Source: Sympetrum striolatum
Taxonomy: Eukaryota; Arthropoda; Insecta; Odonata; Libellulidae
Assembly (NCBI GenBank): GCA_947579665.1
Contig: OX388347.1
Location: 27,520,562 to 27,584,561, forward strand
Reading direction: 5' to 3'
DNA: 64,000 bases
Shown here: positions 1-10,624 of the stretch, one piece after another
Numbering within the stretch: position 1 is the first letter of the stretch
How the letters are laid out: each line of letters opens with the position of its first letter
The notes under the pieces: generated by a model
The model's input: the letters and a program-made list of their open reading frames with translations, nothing else
Database searches by the model: none
Told to the model about the DNA's origin: nothing
Program-made: the position numbers and the translations under genes

Positions 1-111
1 GCTAGCGATCCCTCGAATTTCAACTCTATACTTTTCCGGGAAGTGCACCAAAAAAATTTTCGAAAATCCCCGCCATGTATCCTTATGGAGAAAATCGCGA
101 CTTTGGGGCCT

Positions 112-187
112 TCTGGAATCGAACCAATGACACCAAGGTTCAATGTCGGCTATTTCCTGGAGGTTACACGTTATTGCCAATACGTGG
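112..187 (-). repeat. possible tRNA-derived SINE remnant
   Basis: On the minus strand this stretch carries GGTTCGATTCC, a good match to the internal pol III B box found in tRNA genes and tRNA-derived SINEs. No convincing A box or cloverleaf is visible upstream, so a functional tRNA is unlikely. It may be a decayed SINE head or a chance match. Confidence 0.2.
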
Positions 188-236
188 TAAAAATTTCAAG
201 TCGTTGGCAGTTGTGGAACATGGTTAGACTTTTGAT

Positions 237-315
237 CCCCTATATATATATAACTTATAGGTATATCCGGAGAAGCGTCTATATATAATAGATATATATA
301 TATATAATATATATA
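237..315. repeat. (TA)n-rich microsatellite
   Basis: Runs of alternating T and A broken by a short unique stretch. It directly abuts the 3' end of the LINE fragment at 318-556, as LINE tails often end in simple repeats. A second TA run lies at about 555-577, on the other side of the fragment. Confidence 0.6.
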
Positions 316-317
316 TC

Positions 318-556
318 ATCATCATCTGCCATTTTCAATCCGTAGGCCTCCCCAAGTACTTTCCAATTTTCTCTGTCCTGAGCTTCTCGTTGCCACGTTA
401 CACCTAAGTACTTGATGATATCTCTGTTCCCCCTGTCCATAGGTCGTCTTCTTGGTCTCTTCACATCTCTTGGTATCCAGTTGAGAACGGCAGATGTCCA
501 ACAGTTGTCGTTTCTTCTCGCAATATGGCCGGCCCACCTCCATTTTAGTGATCTGA
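318..556 (-). pseudogene. LINE endonuclease/reverse transcriptase, C-terminal fragment
   Basis: The minus strand encodes one continuous frame of about 78 residues. It contains KWRWAGHIARRNDN, then LNWIPRDVKRPRRRP, then GVTWQREAQDRENWKVLGEAY. This order (an aromatic/WAGH block, a basic proline-rich block, then a TWQREAQDR block) is characteristic of the extreme C-terminus of non-LTR retrotransposon polyproteins of the endonuclease/RT type. The frame runs into ATC/TA simple repeat, as expected for a LINE 3' end. Only the tail is present; no RT or endonuclease domain remains, so it is a 5'-truncated dead copy. No stop or frameshift lies within the fragment, which suggests it is not very old. The exact clade cannot be decided from the tail alone. 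Confidence 0.75.
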
Positions 557-577
557 TATATATATATATATATATTT

Positions 578-2821
578 ATAGATAATTAGTAATTAATGTT
601 GTGAAAACTTAATTGAAAATTTATTAAATTAATCAAAAAGTTGTCGTGGTTTCAATAATTAAACATAAAAATAACAATTTCAGTTAAAAAAGTCTCGACT
701 CTACTGATATCATTGAGATTCTTCAACCCATTTATATTTAAGTCAAATTTCATGTATGTGGTCATAAAGATAGTTCCATTAAAAACTTATTGGTAATTTA
801 CTAATGAATAAGGCAAGTTATAAAGTACACAAAAGTGTTTGATTGAGACTTTTTTTTTAATTGGTATAAAAGACTTTGAAATAACTCAAAACATTAAAGT
901 ATTTTTCTGACAGACTGTTAGGATCTGTGATGAAAAATGTTTTCAATCAGTTAAGGCAAGTGTTCAGTTATGGTAGAGAAAAAAAGAAACCCTGTATCTC
1001 CATTATTGACCCAAAAATGTCACAATAATGACAAAGAATTAGAAAAGAATTTGTGACTTAAAATTGAAGAAAAAACAGATTTGCTTGTTCGTGATTTCTT
1101 TGCAAAAAAACAACTGTCATGATGTCCGAGGCTACATATTTGCCATGCATGACTTCGTTTAACCTTATTCTGGTTCCAAAAATATGAAGAACCTCAATGG
1201 GCAAGCATAGTTTAGAATTGGATTTATGGTTGATTAATATGGAGTATTCATGGTGAAATTTCAAAGCTTGTTAAGATTGTTGTTTTCTTCCTCATGGTCC
1301 AAGGTTTTATGATCCAATTTCGGACCAAGGTGCATATAAAGCATTTTTCAAATTGCTTCTTTAAACCTTAATTGGTTCTGTCGGGTTGGTTTTGCTCCGA
1401 TGCTTTTTGTAATAGAATAGTTATCTCTGATATCTCATTTCTTGTTCTTTTATCATGAAGCAATGTTAAATTTACAAAGTTATGTATATTAGAATAAATG
1501 CTAAATAAAATTAAAGAATGCTTGGAAGATAACAAGACAAAATGTAATAGCAAAACTATAAGTTATCAGTGAAATAAATGAAAGAAAATAATTTCCTATT
1601 GAGATCAAAATAGGAATGTATGGTGTGGTTGCCTAACTTCGATATTCAGTTGGTAATTTCTTATAAACAAAAGCCTAATGAGTTAAACGGTTGGACACAT
1701 GTCCACCATTTTTAAGCAAAGAACGTGCTCTGAAAGATTTGTGCGAATCCGTTGGTTAATTTCCCACTTATGTGGTTTCCCTTGTTGGTACAAATTTTCA
1801 TTTTTCGAAATTGCTATAATGCAGTCAGATGTCTATGATTTTTATGCATTTAAAATACACAGTTTTAACAAAAAATCACTCAAAATCATAATGAATTCAC
1901 CATTCTAATATTTGTATAGATAAACATTATAATGATAACATAAGTAAATTAATTAATAAAAACAGCTTATTTTGGCAGCATACAGAGCTTCTTTAAATTC
2001 TGCAATTAATTTCATTAGTATTCCTCTCTCTATTTGTATTTATAAATAATATAATAAAAGTATATATAATTACTGTGATAGCTCAACATTTAGGTAATCT
2101 AATCCTGTCTGGTTATCTATAATCAAATTTTAGAATCATAAATTAAGTAAAATTATAGCCATAACATATCCTAAGCATCACAAAGCATTTTTTTCACAAA
2201 GAATTATTTTTTCTTAAAAATTACCCTAATTTTAGTATATTGGTATTCAGTTGACCTAAATTAACTAGAGAAAATTGTTTAAAAAAGTTAACAATTATAG
2301 GTTCGTTACAAAAGCCTGTTCCCATATGGGCACGTCAGTCCTTCCCACTACTACTATTACGCACGTCATGACGACATTTAAAAAAAGCATTTTATTGCAA
2401 AATATCTTATTTATTTCCAAAAAATATTGTATGAAATGTTTTTTCTTGGAAGAAATAATTATTTATTCATTTTATAATTATTTTGTTAATAAGTACTTTG
2501 TATAATATATATTATATTATACTTATATTTCACGCTAAACCAAAATTTAAAATACTTTTGCTGCGGAATGTACATATGAAGCAAGTATAAGATAGGCTTT
2601 TGTAATTAATTAAAACTTCATGAAAGCTTTTCACTAAATATATTACAAATCACACCTCTAAATACAATAATCTCATAAAAATTTTATAACCATTATTTTA
2701 CTGTATCAAAAATGGTTCACTATCATACATTTCATTACAATTTCAATAAACACATTTGCGGTAGTTCTTATTACTTTTTTACATGAAAAGTCAAACTAGC
2801 AAGTCATTTTACCTAAATTAC
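578..2821. other. AT-rich intergenic sequence
   Basis: No coding region, RNA gene or structured repeat could be supported. The short open frames have no recognisable domain, and their composition matches the AT-rich background. Confidence 0.6.
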
Positions 2822-2824
2822 ATA

Positions 2825-2970
2825 CGGCCGTATTCATAGTCCTTTTAGTATGCTACTATAGCCCTTAGTAGCTACTAACTCAAAAAATGGTATTCATAGA
2901 CGGTAACTAGGGGTTGCTAACAATAGTAAGCAATATATTTCCGCCCTTGGTAGCACGTTCGCTAGTTACC
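2825..2970. repeat. Harbinger left terminal and subterminal inverted repeat
   Basis: The outer TIR CGGCCGTATTCATAG is followed by TAGTATGCTACTATAG-type words, then an inner GGTATTCATAGAC copy and more TAG/GCTAAC words. The same arrangement occurs, inverted, at the right end. Such repeated short motifs are typical binding sites for the transposase/Myb pair, which is family knowledge and not shown here. Confidence 0.75.
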
Positions 2971-3489
2971 CTTTTTGGGTGATTATAGCTGTAACCGGCG
3001 ACGCCATATTGGATTTTTTTCTCCAGCTTTCGAAGTGCGGTCGTGTGATTGAGTGAGTTTAGGCTTGTGTAGTTATATATTTATATATTGTAGGTAATTT
3101 ATTTACTTTATTTTATATTCCTTACATATTGAATTATTAATATTAATATACTTTAGTTAGGTTTTACTTTACTTTTATTATTTCTAGGTATTTCATTCAG
3201 AGTTGAGTAGTTTTTGGTTTCTTTGTAGTCAATTTCCGTGTTTATTTCATACCAATTATTTTATTTTCGGTTTAGTTTTTGCACTGTATTAAATTCATTT
3301 GTATTCGTTTATATTCTTATTACATTAATTTTAGTTAACGTTAAATTTTGTCAATTTTTAGTCATTCAGATAAATAGTAAAGTTGTATAGTAGTTTAGTT
3401 GTACTTATAAGGAATATTTTAGGTGATAGTTAGTTTATTTCGCGTATTTTTTTTCAATTTAGTGTTTATATTTTATAAGGGACTTTTAA

Positions 3490-6060
3490 ATGGTCGGATC
3501 GGATTTTGAGGAGGTGGACGAAGTGTTGGAGGTGATGGATATGGAGAGGGCTGTTAGAAATCGCGGTCGGAAAGTTTATTTTCCGCGTATTGATCCTTTC
3601 GATAAATATAGCGATAGGCATTTCGAAAGTAGGTATAGGTTTTCGAAAGCTGGGGTAGAAAACATACTAACCATTATTGGGAATAAGTTGAACGAAGGTT
3701 CAAGAGGCAATAGTGGGCTTCCTGTTTCGCCTTTACTGCAAGTCCTGGCTACTCTTTGCTTCTTTGCAAAGGGACCCTATCAACAAGGGAATGCTGAAAT
3801 GCATGGGCTAAGTCAGGCCACAATGAGCCGAGTTTTAAGAAAGGTTTCGGTGGCTTTGGCCGAGCTTAGAGGTGAATTCATTACCTTTCCTGATTCTGAG
3901 GCTGAGCAAAGGAATGAAATGGCAGCCTATTACCAAATCAGAAGGTTTCCTAAAGTGATTGGCTGCATAGATTGCACTCATGTAAAGATAAAGAATCCTG
4001 GTGGGCCTAATGCAGCTGCATTTATTAACAGAAAAAACTTCTTCAGTTTAAATGTGCAAGTAAGTAACATTCTAAGTAGTGATTTAATGTAGATTGAAAT
4101 TACTGCAATTTACTTAGCAATGGACTTTGTCATTAATATTATGTATTTTTTTTGAAAAAGGTTGTTGGAGGAGCAGATTTAAAGATAAAAAATATTGTTT
4201 CAAGATGGAGAGGGAGTGCACATGATTCAAGGATATTCAACGAATGTAATTTAAAAAGAGAGTTTGAAAGAGGGAAATATAAAGGAATCCTTCTGGGTGA
4301 CAGTGGGTATGCATGTCGACCATATCTACTGACCCCAGTAAGAAATCCTCAGGTAAATCGAAAGTACCTACTTTTAATAAATGTCAAAAATGGATGTTAA
4401 TCTATGTTAAACAATAATTTTCAACAATTATAATTGCAGTCAGCAGCAGAGGAAAATTATAATAATGCTCATGTTGTCACACGGAACACTGTGGAGAGGT
4501 TGTTTGGTGTGTGGAAGATGACGTTCCGAGCATTATACAGAGGGTTGACTGGGTCGCTGGATACGTCAAAGGCCATGATAGTGGCAATGGCTGTGCTCCA
4601 TAACCTCAGGATAGATAACAGATTGGAAGGTATGCTATATTATTTTTCTTTCCTACAATTACATTCTTCATTCTATCTGGCAATAATCCTTATATACCTA
4701 TCTTATTTCTTACATCAATTCCCTTCCCTTTCTTACCATCATCTGAAGTCCCTTGATTTGTGTCAATCCAAATCTCTACCATTTGCTTTATACCTACTTC
4801 TCAGGAGCTTGTACCCCATGTTTTCTCAGTCTATCAGGTACCCTCCCCTCTTGCAATTTGTCCTACCCATTTTCTGTCTCTATTTTATTTCCTTAGTCAG
4901 AATTCTTTCCTCTGCTGTCATACTTAATTATGTGTTTTTATATCAACACAGCTCATCTTCTCTAATCTACACCACACCCACTCTTCAAAAGCTTCTTTTG
5001 ATCTTTTTCAAAGTCCATGTTTCTTATCCATGCAATAAGACCATCCAGACCAAATGTTTTACCAATTTCTTCCTAATATTTTCATCAAGACCCTTGTCAT
5101 CAATTCCTTTCATCTCATGAATGCATATTTTGATATGGCTATTCTTGTTCTAATATCTTTAGTACTTATTCCATTTCAAGTAAGAACACTCCCTAAATAA
5201 GAAAACTTCCAGTTTTTAATCATCCACCATTATGTTAAGTCTGGGTGTCAAACCTTTGGTAAATCTCATGACTTAAGTCTTTTGTATATTAATTTTCATC
5301 CCCAGTTCCTTGGCTTCATCATTCAACAAACTGACTGGCATCTATAATGCCTTTTCAGAATCACTTATAAGAGTTGTATCATCATCCACCCACTTTCACC
5401 CTTCAATTAACATCTTCCCATGCCTGTTTTACCATTTTCTGCCTTCTCTCATTTTTATTTTCCAACCTACCATAACCTAGATCGAAATAAATAAACCACT
5501 ACTCTGTCAATATAACATAAATGGTAATGAATTTGCTAGGGAACCTGTAATTTTGAATTTGTGTGTGCTACTTGATTTCTCTAACTTTTTCCCTATTTAT
5601 TATGGTAATGCTATCTTCACATTTCTTTATAACTGCAACCCTTGATCATCACTTAAAGTGCATACAAATTATGAGACTGATTTTCCACTATAGAATTTTC
5701 TTTTCCATTGATAGTCCTTAAGATGACCTGTTAATGTTAAAATAAGTTAATTTCAGCTGTTTCCTTAAAGTAAATTATTGATTAGCCATTCTGAAGTAAG
5801 TTATGGAAGAACTAACATACACTTAAGTACAACTTAATCTGGCATAAAGTAGGCATTGTATAACAATAAGATGTATCCATAGTCTGCTCCTGGAACTGCA
5901 AATTAATACATACTAATTTTCTTTTACAGAACCTGAAAGCAGCGATGATGACAGTGAGGATGAAAATTTAGAAGAAAACGAACAAGATAGTGACAATGAG
6001 GAAGCATTGACAGGGAGAGGAAACATATTTCGTAGAAGTTTCATTGTCAAACACTTCTGA
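3490..6060 (+). CDS. PIF/Harbinger DDE transposase (HARBI1-like), four exons
   Basis: Proposed exons are 3490-4059, 4161-4352, 4440-4629 and 5930-6060. They join in phase into 1,083 nt, or 360 residues, close to the roughly 350 residues of HARBI1 proteins. A helix-turn-helix-like segment GLSQATMSRVLRKV lies near residues 106-119. The DDE catalytic triad fits D161 in GCIDCTHVKI, D237 in LLGDSGYACRP and E273 in RNTVERLFGVWK, each in its family-typical context. The last exon encodes an acidic tail (ESSDDDSEDENLEENEQ). Donors GTAAGT, GTAAAT and GTATGC and matching CAG/AAG acceptors support the introns. The enzyme would excise and reinsert the element in the nucleus, helped by the convergent Myb/SANT partner. 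The third intron (1.3 kb) holds an antisense LINE relic. No disabling change is visible. An AATAAA overlaps the stop codon. Confidence 0.87.
4690..5480 (-). pseudogene. decayed LINE reverse transcriptase relic inside the transposase intron
   Basis: Read on the minus strand, this intron segment keeps broken pieces of a non-LTR reverse transcriptase in the correct order. First comes DDDTTLISDSEKAL, an RT active-site (YADD) neighbourhood, near 5385. LLNDEAKELGMKIN follows near 5330-5298, then LDENIRKKLVKHLVWMVLLHG and ETWTLKK around 5090-5010, and a decayed KWVGQIARG near 4870. Several stops and frame changes interrupt it. It lies antisense to the host transposase gene and therefore entered after, or together with, the intron of the Harbinger lineage. 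It has no coding potential now. Confidence 0.65.
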
Positions 6061-6065
6061 ATAAA
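6060..6065 (+). terminator. polyadenylation signal of the Harbinger transposase gene
   Basis: AATAAA begins on the last base of the TGA stop codon, so the stop and the cleavage signal overlap. This would give an extremely short 3' UTR. The opposite-strand AATAAA of the partner gene lies only about 35 bp further on. Confidence 0.45.
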
Positions 6066-6093
6066 AAATAAGAAATGGATCTATTTAAAATTC

Positions 6094-6099
6094 TTTATT
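6094..6099 (-). terminator. polyadenylation signal of the Harbinger Myb/SANT gene
   Basis: The minus-strand AATAAA (TTTATT on the plus strand) lies about 70 bp past the TAA stop at 6168. The two convergent genes would have overlapping or abutting 3' ends here. Confidence 0.45.
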
Positions 6100-6116
6100 T
6101 TCATTCGACTCGATTA

Positions 6117-6217
6117 GACTCGAAAAACTATTTTGGCAAAGGAAGATAGAGAATGAAAATAAGAAATTTAAATATTTCCATTTTCTAACTTCCTTTGCCA
6201 AAATAGTTTTTCGAGTC
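6117..6217. repeat. 29-bp perfect inverted repeat at the convergent gene ends
   Basis: The arm at 6117-6145 is the exact reverse complement of 6189-6217, with a 43-bp loop. The right arm is coding sequence of the Myb/SANT gene (its last residues, around KLFWQRKL). The left arm lies beyond that gene's stop codon, in the region between the two genes. The similarity decays gradually beyond the 29 bp, as expected for an inverted duplication. Confidence 0.85.
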
Positions 6218-7832
6218 TTTTAATTTCCAAATCTTCCTTTTTAATTTTCAGCTCTGCATTTCTAATTTCCATCTGCATCTTTTTCAATTCCAACTCCTCC
6301 TTATGAAGTTCCTCTTCCATCTCCCTTCTTCTTTTCACCTGCTCTGTCTGCTCACCAATCTTCTGCTTTTGCAGCGCACACATGGCCTCTTCATACGCAG
6401 ACATCTCCTTACACTTTCGTTTAGCACTGAAAATTTTAGGTAAGAAAATTAACCAAACATTCTGTTCTTGTTATTAAGCTTATCTTCTCTTAAGAATTGT
6501 TACTTGTATCTTATGTGTTCAAATCATAGGAAAAGCTTTTCATTTGTTCTTTGCTAGACAAAACTTGACTCCAACATAATAGTAAGTAGAAGATTATAAA
6601 ATGTTACTTAGTCCAGAAGAAAAAAGAGAGAGAAAAGGATGGGATTTTACTAAAACTAAAGTACATTAAATTTTAAAAGTACAAGTCATAGAGTACTTTT
6701 GAAGTGAAGACACTTTTGACACCATTATTCTACCAATCTCAATGACACGCATCAAAAAGTTATTTTATGCACAATTTCATATGAATTATTAAAATTTTCT
6801 ACAGTTTTTATAGAAATCTTCTCATTTAAGGATCTTACATAAACACCTATACCTCCCAAGATAAACAAAATACATTCAACTCAGTATTATCTCAGTAGCA
6901 TCATCATAAGTTATATACTGGAATAGTCTCATACCTTCTTTGAGGCGTCTCCTTATCTCCCCTAAATTCTCCCTCAACGAGTTCACTGCAATATAATGTA
7001 AACATGGATTAATGTACATCTCACTGGGTTATAGATTATCTTCAATTCTGTTCTGCATATGTTACTTTGTACTGATTCTTACTTTTTGTTGCTTTTGCTG
7101 CAAAATGTTGACTCTTGCACAACAATCTCTGGCTCAACCTCTTGCACAACAATGACTGAAGTTGTGTCCAGCTCCTCCTCCTGCTGTAAATATGATTATA
7201 TAATATATGCTTTTCAAATGCTATGTTAACAACCATGAAAGAAAAATCATTAACATGAAACTGACAATATAGGGAAGTTTTTATTACTTGCTAATTCTAA
7301 GGTATCCCTTACTCTTAGGCTTACCAATATCTCCAATTCAGCATCATCGTCGTAGCTGCAGCTGTCCTTCCGAAATTGGTCAGGTATAATTGTCATTATT
7401 TGGTAATCCATTTCTGTGGGTGGATTTATTTTTCCATTTTCTGGAAATGCTCCTCCTCCCCCAGTTCCTCTCTGGTACTTCTTCAACTGTATGAATGATA
7501 GGTATAAGTAGAACTCTATCTTTAAAATATTGAATTACTTAAACTGGAAAGGTTCTTACCATATTCACGGATTCTTTAGATGATGATTTCATCCTCCTCC
7601 ATTGCTCCTTTAATCTTTGGAGTTCCCTGTCCCCTCCATGCTGTGCATCAAACAAACTCTTCACCTCCATCCACATCTTCTGTTTCCTGACAATCATTCT
7701 GCCATCGCACGTTTTATTTTCTATTACCTCGATTCTCTCTCGAATTAGTGATAGCAATGTTTCCTTCTCCTCTTGCGACCAATTCCCGGACCTAGCCCTC
7801 TTTATGATTTCCATCGCGAACTTACAACCCAA
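6168..7832 (-). CDS. Harbinger Myb/SANT-like DNA-binding partner protein, five exons
   Basis: Proposed exons in transcription order are 7832-7560, 7486-7325, 7183-7083, 6985-6935 and 6426-6168. They join in phase into 846 nt, or 281 residues. Residues 1-91 hold a Myb/SANT-type trihelix domain with regularly spaced tryptophans W18 (SGNWSQEEKE), W54 (KMWMEV) and W78 (EQWRRMK). A linker of low complexity follows, then a basic KRKCK patch near residue 200 that could be a nuclear localisation signal. A strongly charged coiled coil from about 215 to 275 (EEELHKEELELKKMQME) closes the protein. In characterised Harbinger elements this second protein binds the transposase and the element ends and promotes nuclear import, so the same role is inferred here. 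Introns have GTAAG or GTATG donors and CAG acceptors. No stop or frameshift is seen. Confidence 0.82.
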
Positions 7833-8383
7833 CTAGACAATTTTACAAAGAAAACCTTCCCTTCAACCCTTCAAAATTAAATAAATCTACAAATAAATAA
7901 CTAAACTGTTAAGATTATACTGAAAATAATAACCTAAAGAAACGGAATATAAAGCTAAGTTTAGTGATTAAATTATACGATGTAACAAGTTGCAAATACA
8001 AAAGAAACCTACAGAAATTTACGTTAACCCTTAATAATAGAATCTAAAATAAGTTACCCAAATCTACAAATAAGAAGAGAAACGGTGCAATTTAACTAAA
8101 ACTAATCATAAATAAATTGAATAGGTAAAATGTAATAATTAAAATATGTGACTAAACAAGATGTACACGAATATTCAAGTTAGAAGACGAAATTTAAGCA
8201 AACGTAATACAACTAAATTCAAAATTTATATTACCAAACTACGCAAAGGAATAAGGAAATCAAATAATACTATCTAACTAAACCTACCTAATGAACTCTA
8301 TAAGAAAATGAAACACTTAAGAAAACGAGAGAGAAACCAACTTCACCAATTGCTTGTAGCGCGTACAATCCAAACCATGCGGG

Positions 8384-8603
8384 ATTTTGGGAATCCCCCA
8401 TAGTAAATACCGTTAATACATTGTTGCCAAGCGTAGATGCATGTCCCGCGCCGTCTGCTACCCATAGTGACCGTTTATGTTAGCAGCTCGCAAGTTAAGG
8501 TCTATGAATACCACATTTTAGTGAGACTCATTAACTCTCGTAGTATGCTGCTATGGAGTTAGCCTTAGGAGCTACTAAAAATCAATGTCTATGAATACGG
8601 CCG
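8384..8603. repeat. Harbinger right terminal and subterminal inverted repeat
   Basis: The sequence mirrors the left end. It has an inner GTCTATGAATACC at 8500-8512 and an outer CTATGAATACGGCCG ending at 8603, with TAGTATGCTGCTATGGAG and AGCTACTAAAAAT words between. The outermost 15 bp are an exact inverted match to 2825-2839. Confidence 0.75.
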
Positions 8604-8606
8604 ATA

Positions 8607-9650
8607 TTCTTTTCATTGATAAATTCATCTACACTTCATCTAAATTAATCTACAATTCATAATATGGCTTGCAAATCAAGTATTTTTCAGCCTTAAGGAA
8701 ATTAATTTCTCTTCCCATTTTTTAATTCACCTGGCAGCATATTGTTTATAAGTCATTATCGCAAAGCTCCAACCAGTCCTCAGAATAAAAATACCTCTAC
8801 AACAGTATTTATTAATATCCTTTTGTTTTTTTACAATATTTCTATGTTGAAATGAATAAGGTACTCCTTAAAATATGACCTGCATGTTTGTCTAATACCA
8901 AGATACTATTCTAAGATATTGACATAATTGCTAATATATAATTCTAAGATATTGACATAATAATTGCTGTATTTACCCACCGCATATCTTTTGGATTCGT
9001 ATTTATTTTGCATGACTCAATTTTTGGTTGTAAAATTTCTCTAACACTCTAAATTTATATAACACTTCTTCATTTTGTCCATTTATTCAAACATTAAAAT
9101 GATTTTTCCTAAATTAAAGAATTGCCTGCGCTTTTTTGAGTAGACCTTAAAAATTTTCTAGCCTTATCTAATGATTAACAATGATGTTATATGCGTATTT
9201 TGTTCTATTATTTTGTCTTATTATTCACATACTTACAAGAAAAGTTTGTGTTATGTAGCATATGTTATGTTTATTGTTTATTTTATAATTTATGGAAGCA
9301 AATTTTCAATTAGAGTTAGCTGGATTAGATTAAATTATGTTATCTCTTGCCTGAGTTATGTATATTTTGACTCGTTTACTTACGCACTTCTTTGTAAATA
9401 GTTTTCTCGTACACATTATGTATGATGTAAACAATTAAAAACTAATATATTTGACACCTAACTGAATTGCTGTATTTACATGATGATTCTATATTTTCCA
9501 TATTTGTAAATAAAACACAACTTTATAAGTCATAAAGATTACGTAATCACCTTCTTAAAATAATAATACACTCATCTAAGTATAATATAATATTAGAGAG
9601 TGACAAATTGTTATAATGATGAATTTAAATGTTAAATATTGCAAGTATCA
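8607..9650. other. AT-rich intergenic sequence
   Basis: Nothing recognisable was found. It contains one short local duplication (an 'attctaagatattgacataat' word repeated near 8911 and 8940). Confidence 0.5.
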
Positions 9651-9657
9651 CCTTTTT

Positions 9658-9766
9658 TTAAGATTTCAAATAAAATGAATAAATATCAATAGAATATAAT
9701 TCTAGGTGATTCCGAAAATTCTTGGCACATTCTTTGTCTTCATATGGAATAAATTCCTCAGATACT
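9658..9766 (-). CDS. weak candidate terminal exon
   Basis: On the minus strand, a pyrimidine-bearing acceptor (TTGTCCTTGACAG) is followed by 35 open codons ending in TAA. The start reads VSEEFIPYEDKECAKNFRN, whose composition looks protein-like in an AT-rich background. No upstream exon or family could be identified. It may be chance or a fragment of an unrecognised gene. Confidence 0.2.
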
Positions 9767-9991
9767 CTGTCAAGGACAATCTACCTGCAATGGAATTTAA
9801 TATTAAGCTGATGAGTATTGAGAAATGAACATACTTAAAAATATTTTGATAACCATCAGAGCTTGGACAGACAATGCTCCATTGGACCTTTAATGACTCC
9901 GATTTAAATTAATAATCCTATGTTAGGATGTGCATGAAATTAATGTTCGAGAATATCTCCCGTGCATGTCTTACGGGAGTTTCTCAAATCA

Positions 9992-10000
9992 TATAAATAA
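9992..10000 (+). promoter_or_regulatory. candidate TATA box
   Basis: TATAAATAA lies about 31-39 bp upstream of the ATG of the candidate exon at 10031. That spacing would put the transcription start very close to the ATG. The match is common by chance in AT-rich DNA. Confidence 0.25.
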
Positions 10001-10030
10001 ATATGTGCACACTGCAGATAATTACACAAG

Positions 10031-10117
10031 ATGGTTACTATAGCAACAGTTTCAGAGAAAAATGAGTCGAAGAATTTTGTGATAAATTGTGACGAACAGC
10101 TCAAGGAATTCGTGAAG
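10031..10117 (+). CDS. candidate first coding exon of an unrecognised gene
   Basis: An ATG opens 29 codons (MVTIATVSEKNESKNFVIN..EQLKEFVK) that end exactly at a plausible donor AAG|GTTAGT in phase 0. A TATA-like element lies about 35 bp upstream. The peptide is hydrophilic and has no domain I recognise. No matching downstream exon was found with confidence; the candidate exon at 14858 needs a different entry phase. This could be a real first exon with a long intron or a coincidence. Confidence 0.25.
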
Positions 10118-10620
10118 GTTAGTTATTTGAACAAGTAAAATCAAGATTCTCAATTACTACTCGAAATTCAAGTTGTACATTTGCTACATCGCCTTGTTGC
10201 TTCTTTACATTTATTTGACTTCAAATGACGTTTTGCCTTAGAAATCTCCAAATCATGGCTTAATTTAAGTTTTCACACATAATGCATTTATTTTTCCAAT
10301 ACATCAATTTCAAAACCAATTACTGAAATAGTTATATATTTTTGGTTTTAGATAATGAATTTACTTCAATAACTCTTTCGAGGAAGTTTCGGCGATAAAA
10401 TGTTAATTTGTGGTTAAGAAATTTAAGAGAAAATTGTAACTATTTAAAAATATAGTTCTTTAGCTTTGAGGAATTGAAGTATTGATTGAAAAACAAAGTG
10501 AAACTTATTTAAGGATTTATGTAGTTTCAAAAATAAAATATGTTTACTCTAAATATAGCAAAAATACAATTTTAAAATATCAAGGTCTGTTGATAATTTA
10601 AGAAAATTAGGAGTAGAAAA
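10118..10620. other. AT-rich sequence, no feature
   Basis: Nothing recognisable between the candidate exon and the minisatellite. Confidence 0.5.
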
Positions 10621-10624
10621 TTAA

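Larger units (their letters stand above)
2822..8606. mobile_element. complete PIF/Harbinger DNA transposon
   Basis: Terminal inverted repeats begin CGGCCGTATTCATAG at 2825 and end with its complement at 8603. They are flanked by the trinucleotide ATA at 2822-2824 and 8604-8606, a 3-bp target duplication of the size this superfamily makes. A second copy of the GTATTCATAGAC motif lies subterminally on each side (about 2889-2902 and 8501-8512), again in inverted orientation, and the surrounding subterminal sequence is rich in TAGTAGC/GCTACTA words. Inside are two convergent multi-exon genes: a DDE transposase (3490-6060, +) and a Myb/SANT-like protein (7832-6168, -). This is the classic two-gene Harbinger layout. 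The element is 5,779 bp between TIR ends. All proposed exons join in frame without stops, so it may be autonomous; activity itself is inferred. Confidence 0.88.

Noticed and set aside
4434..5120. Long plus-strand open frame continuing past transposase exon 3
   Set aside because: The part beyond 4629 is intron: a GTATGC donor and an in-phase acidic last exon at 5930 exist, and the extra sequence is an antisense LINE relic.
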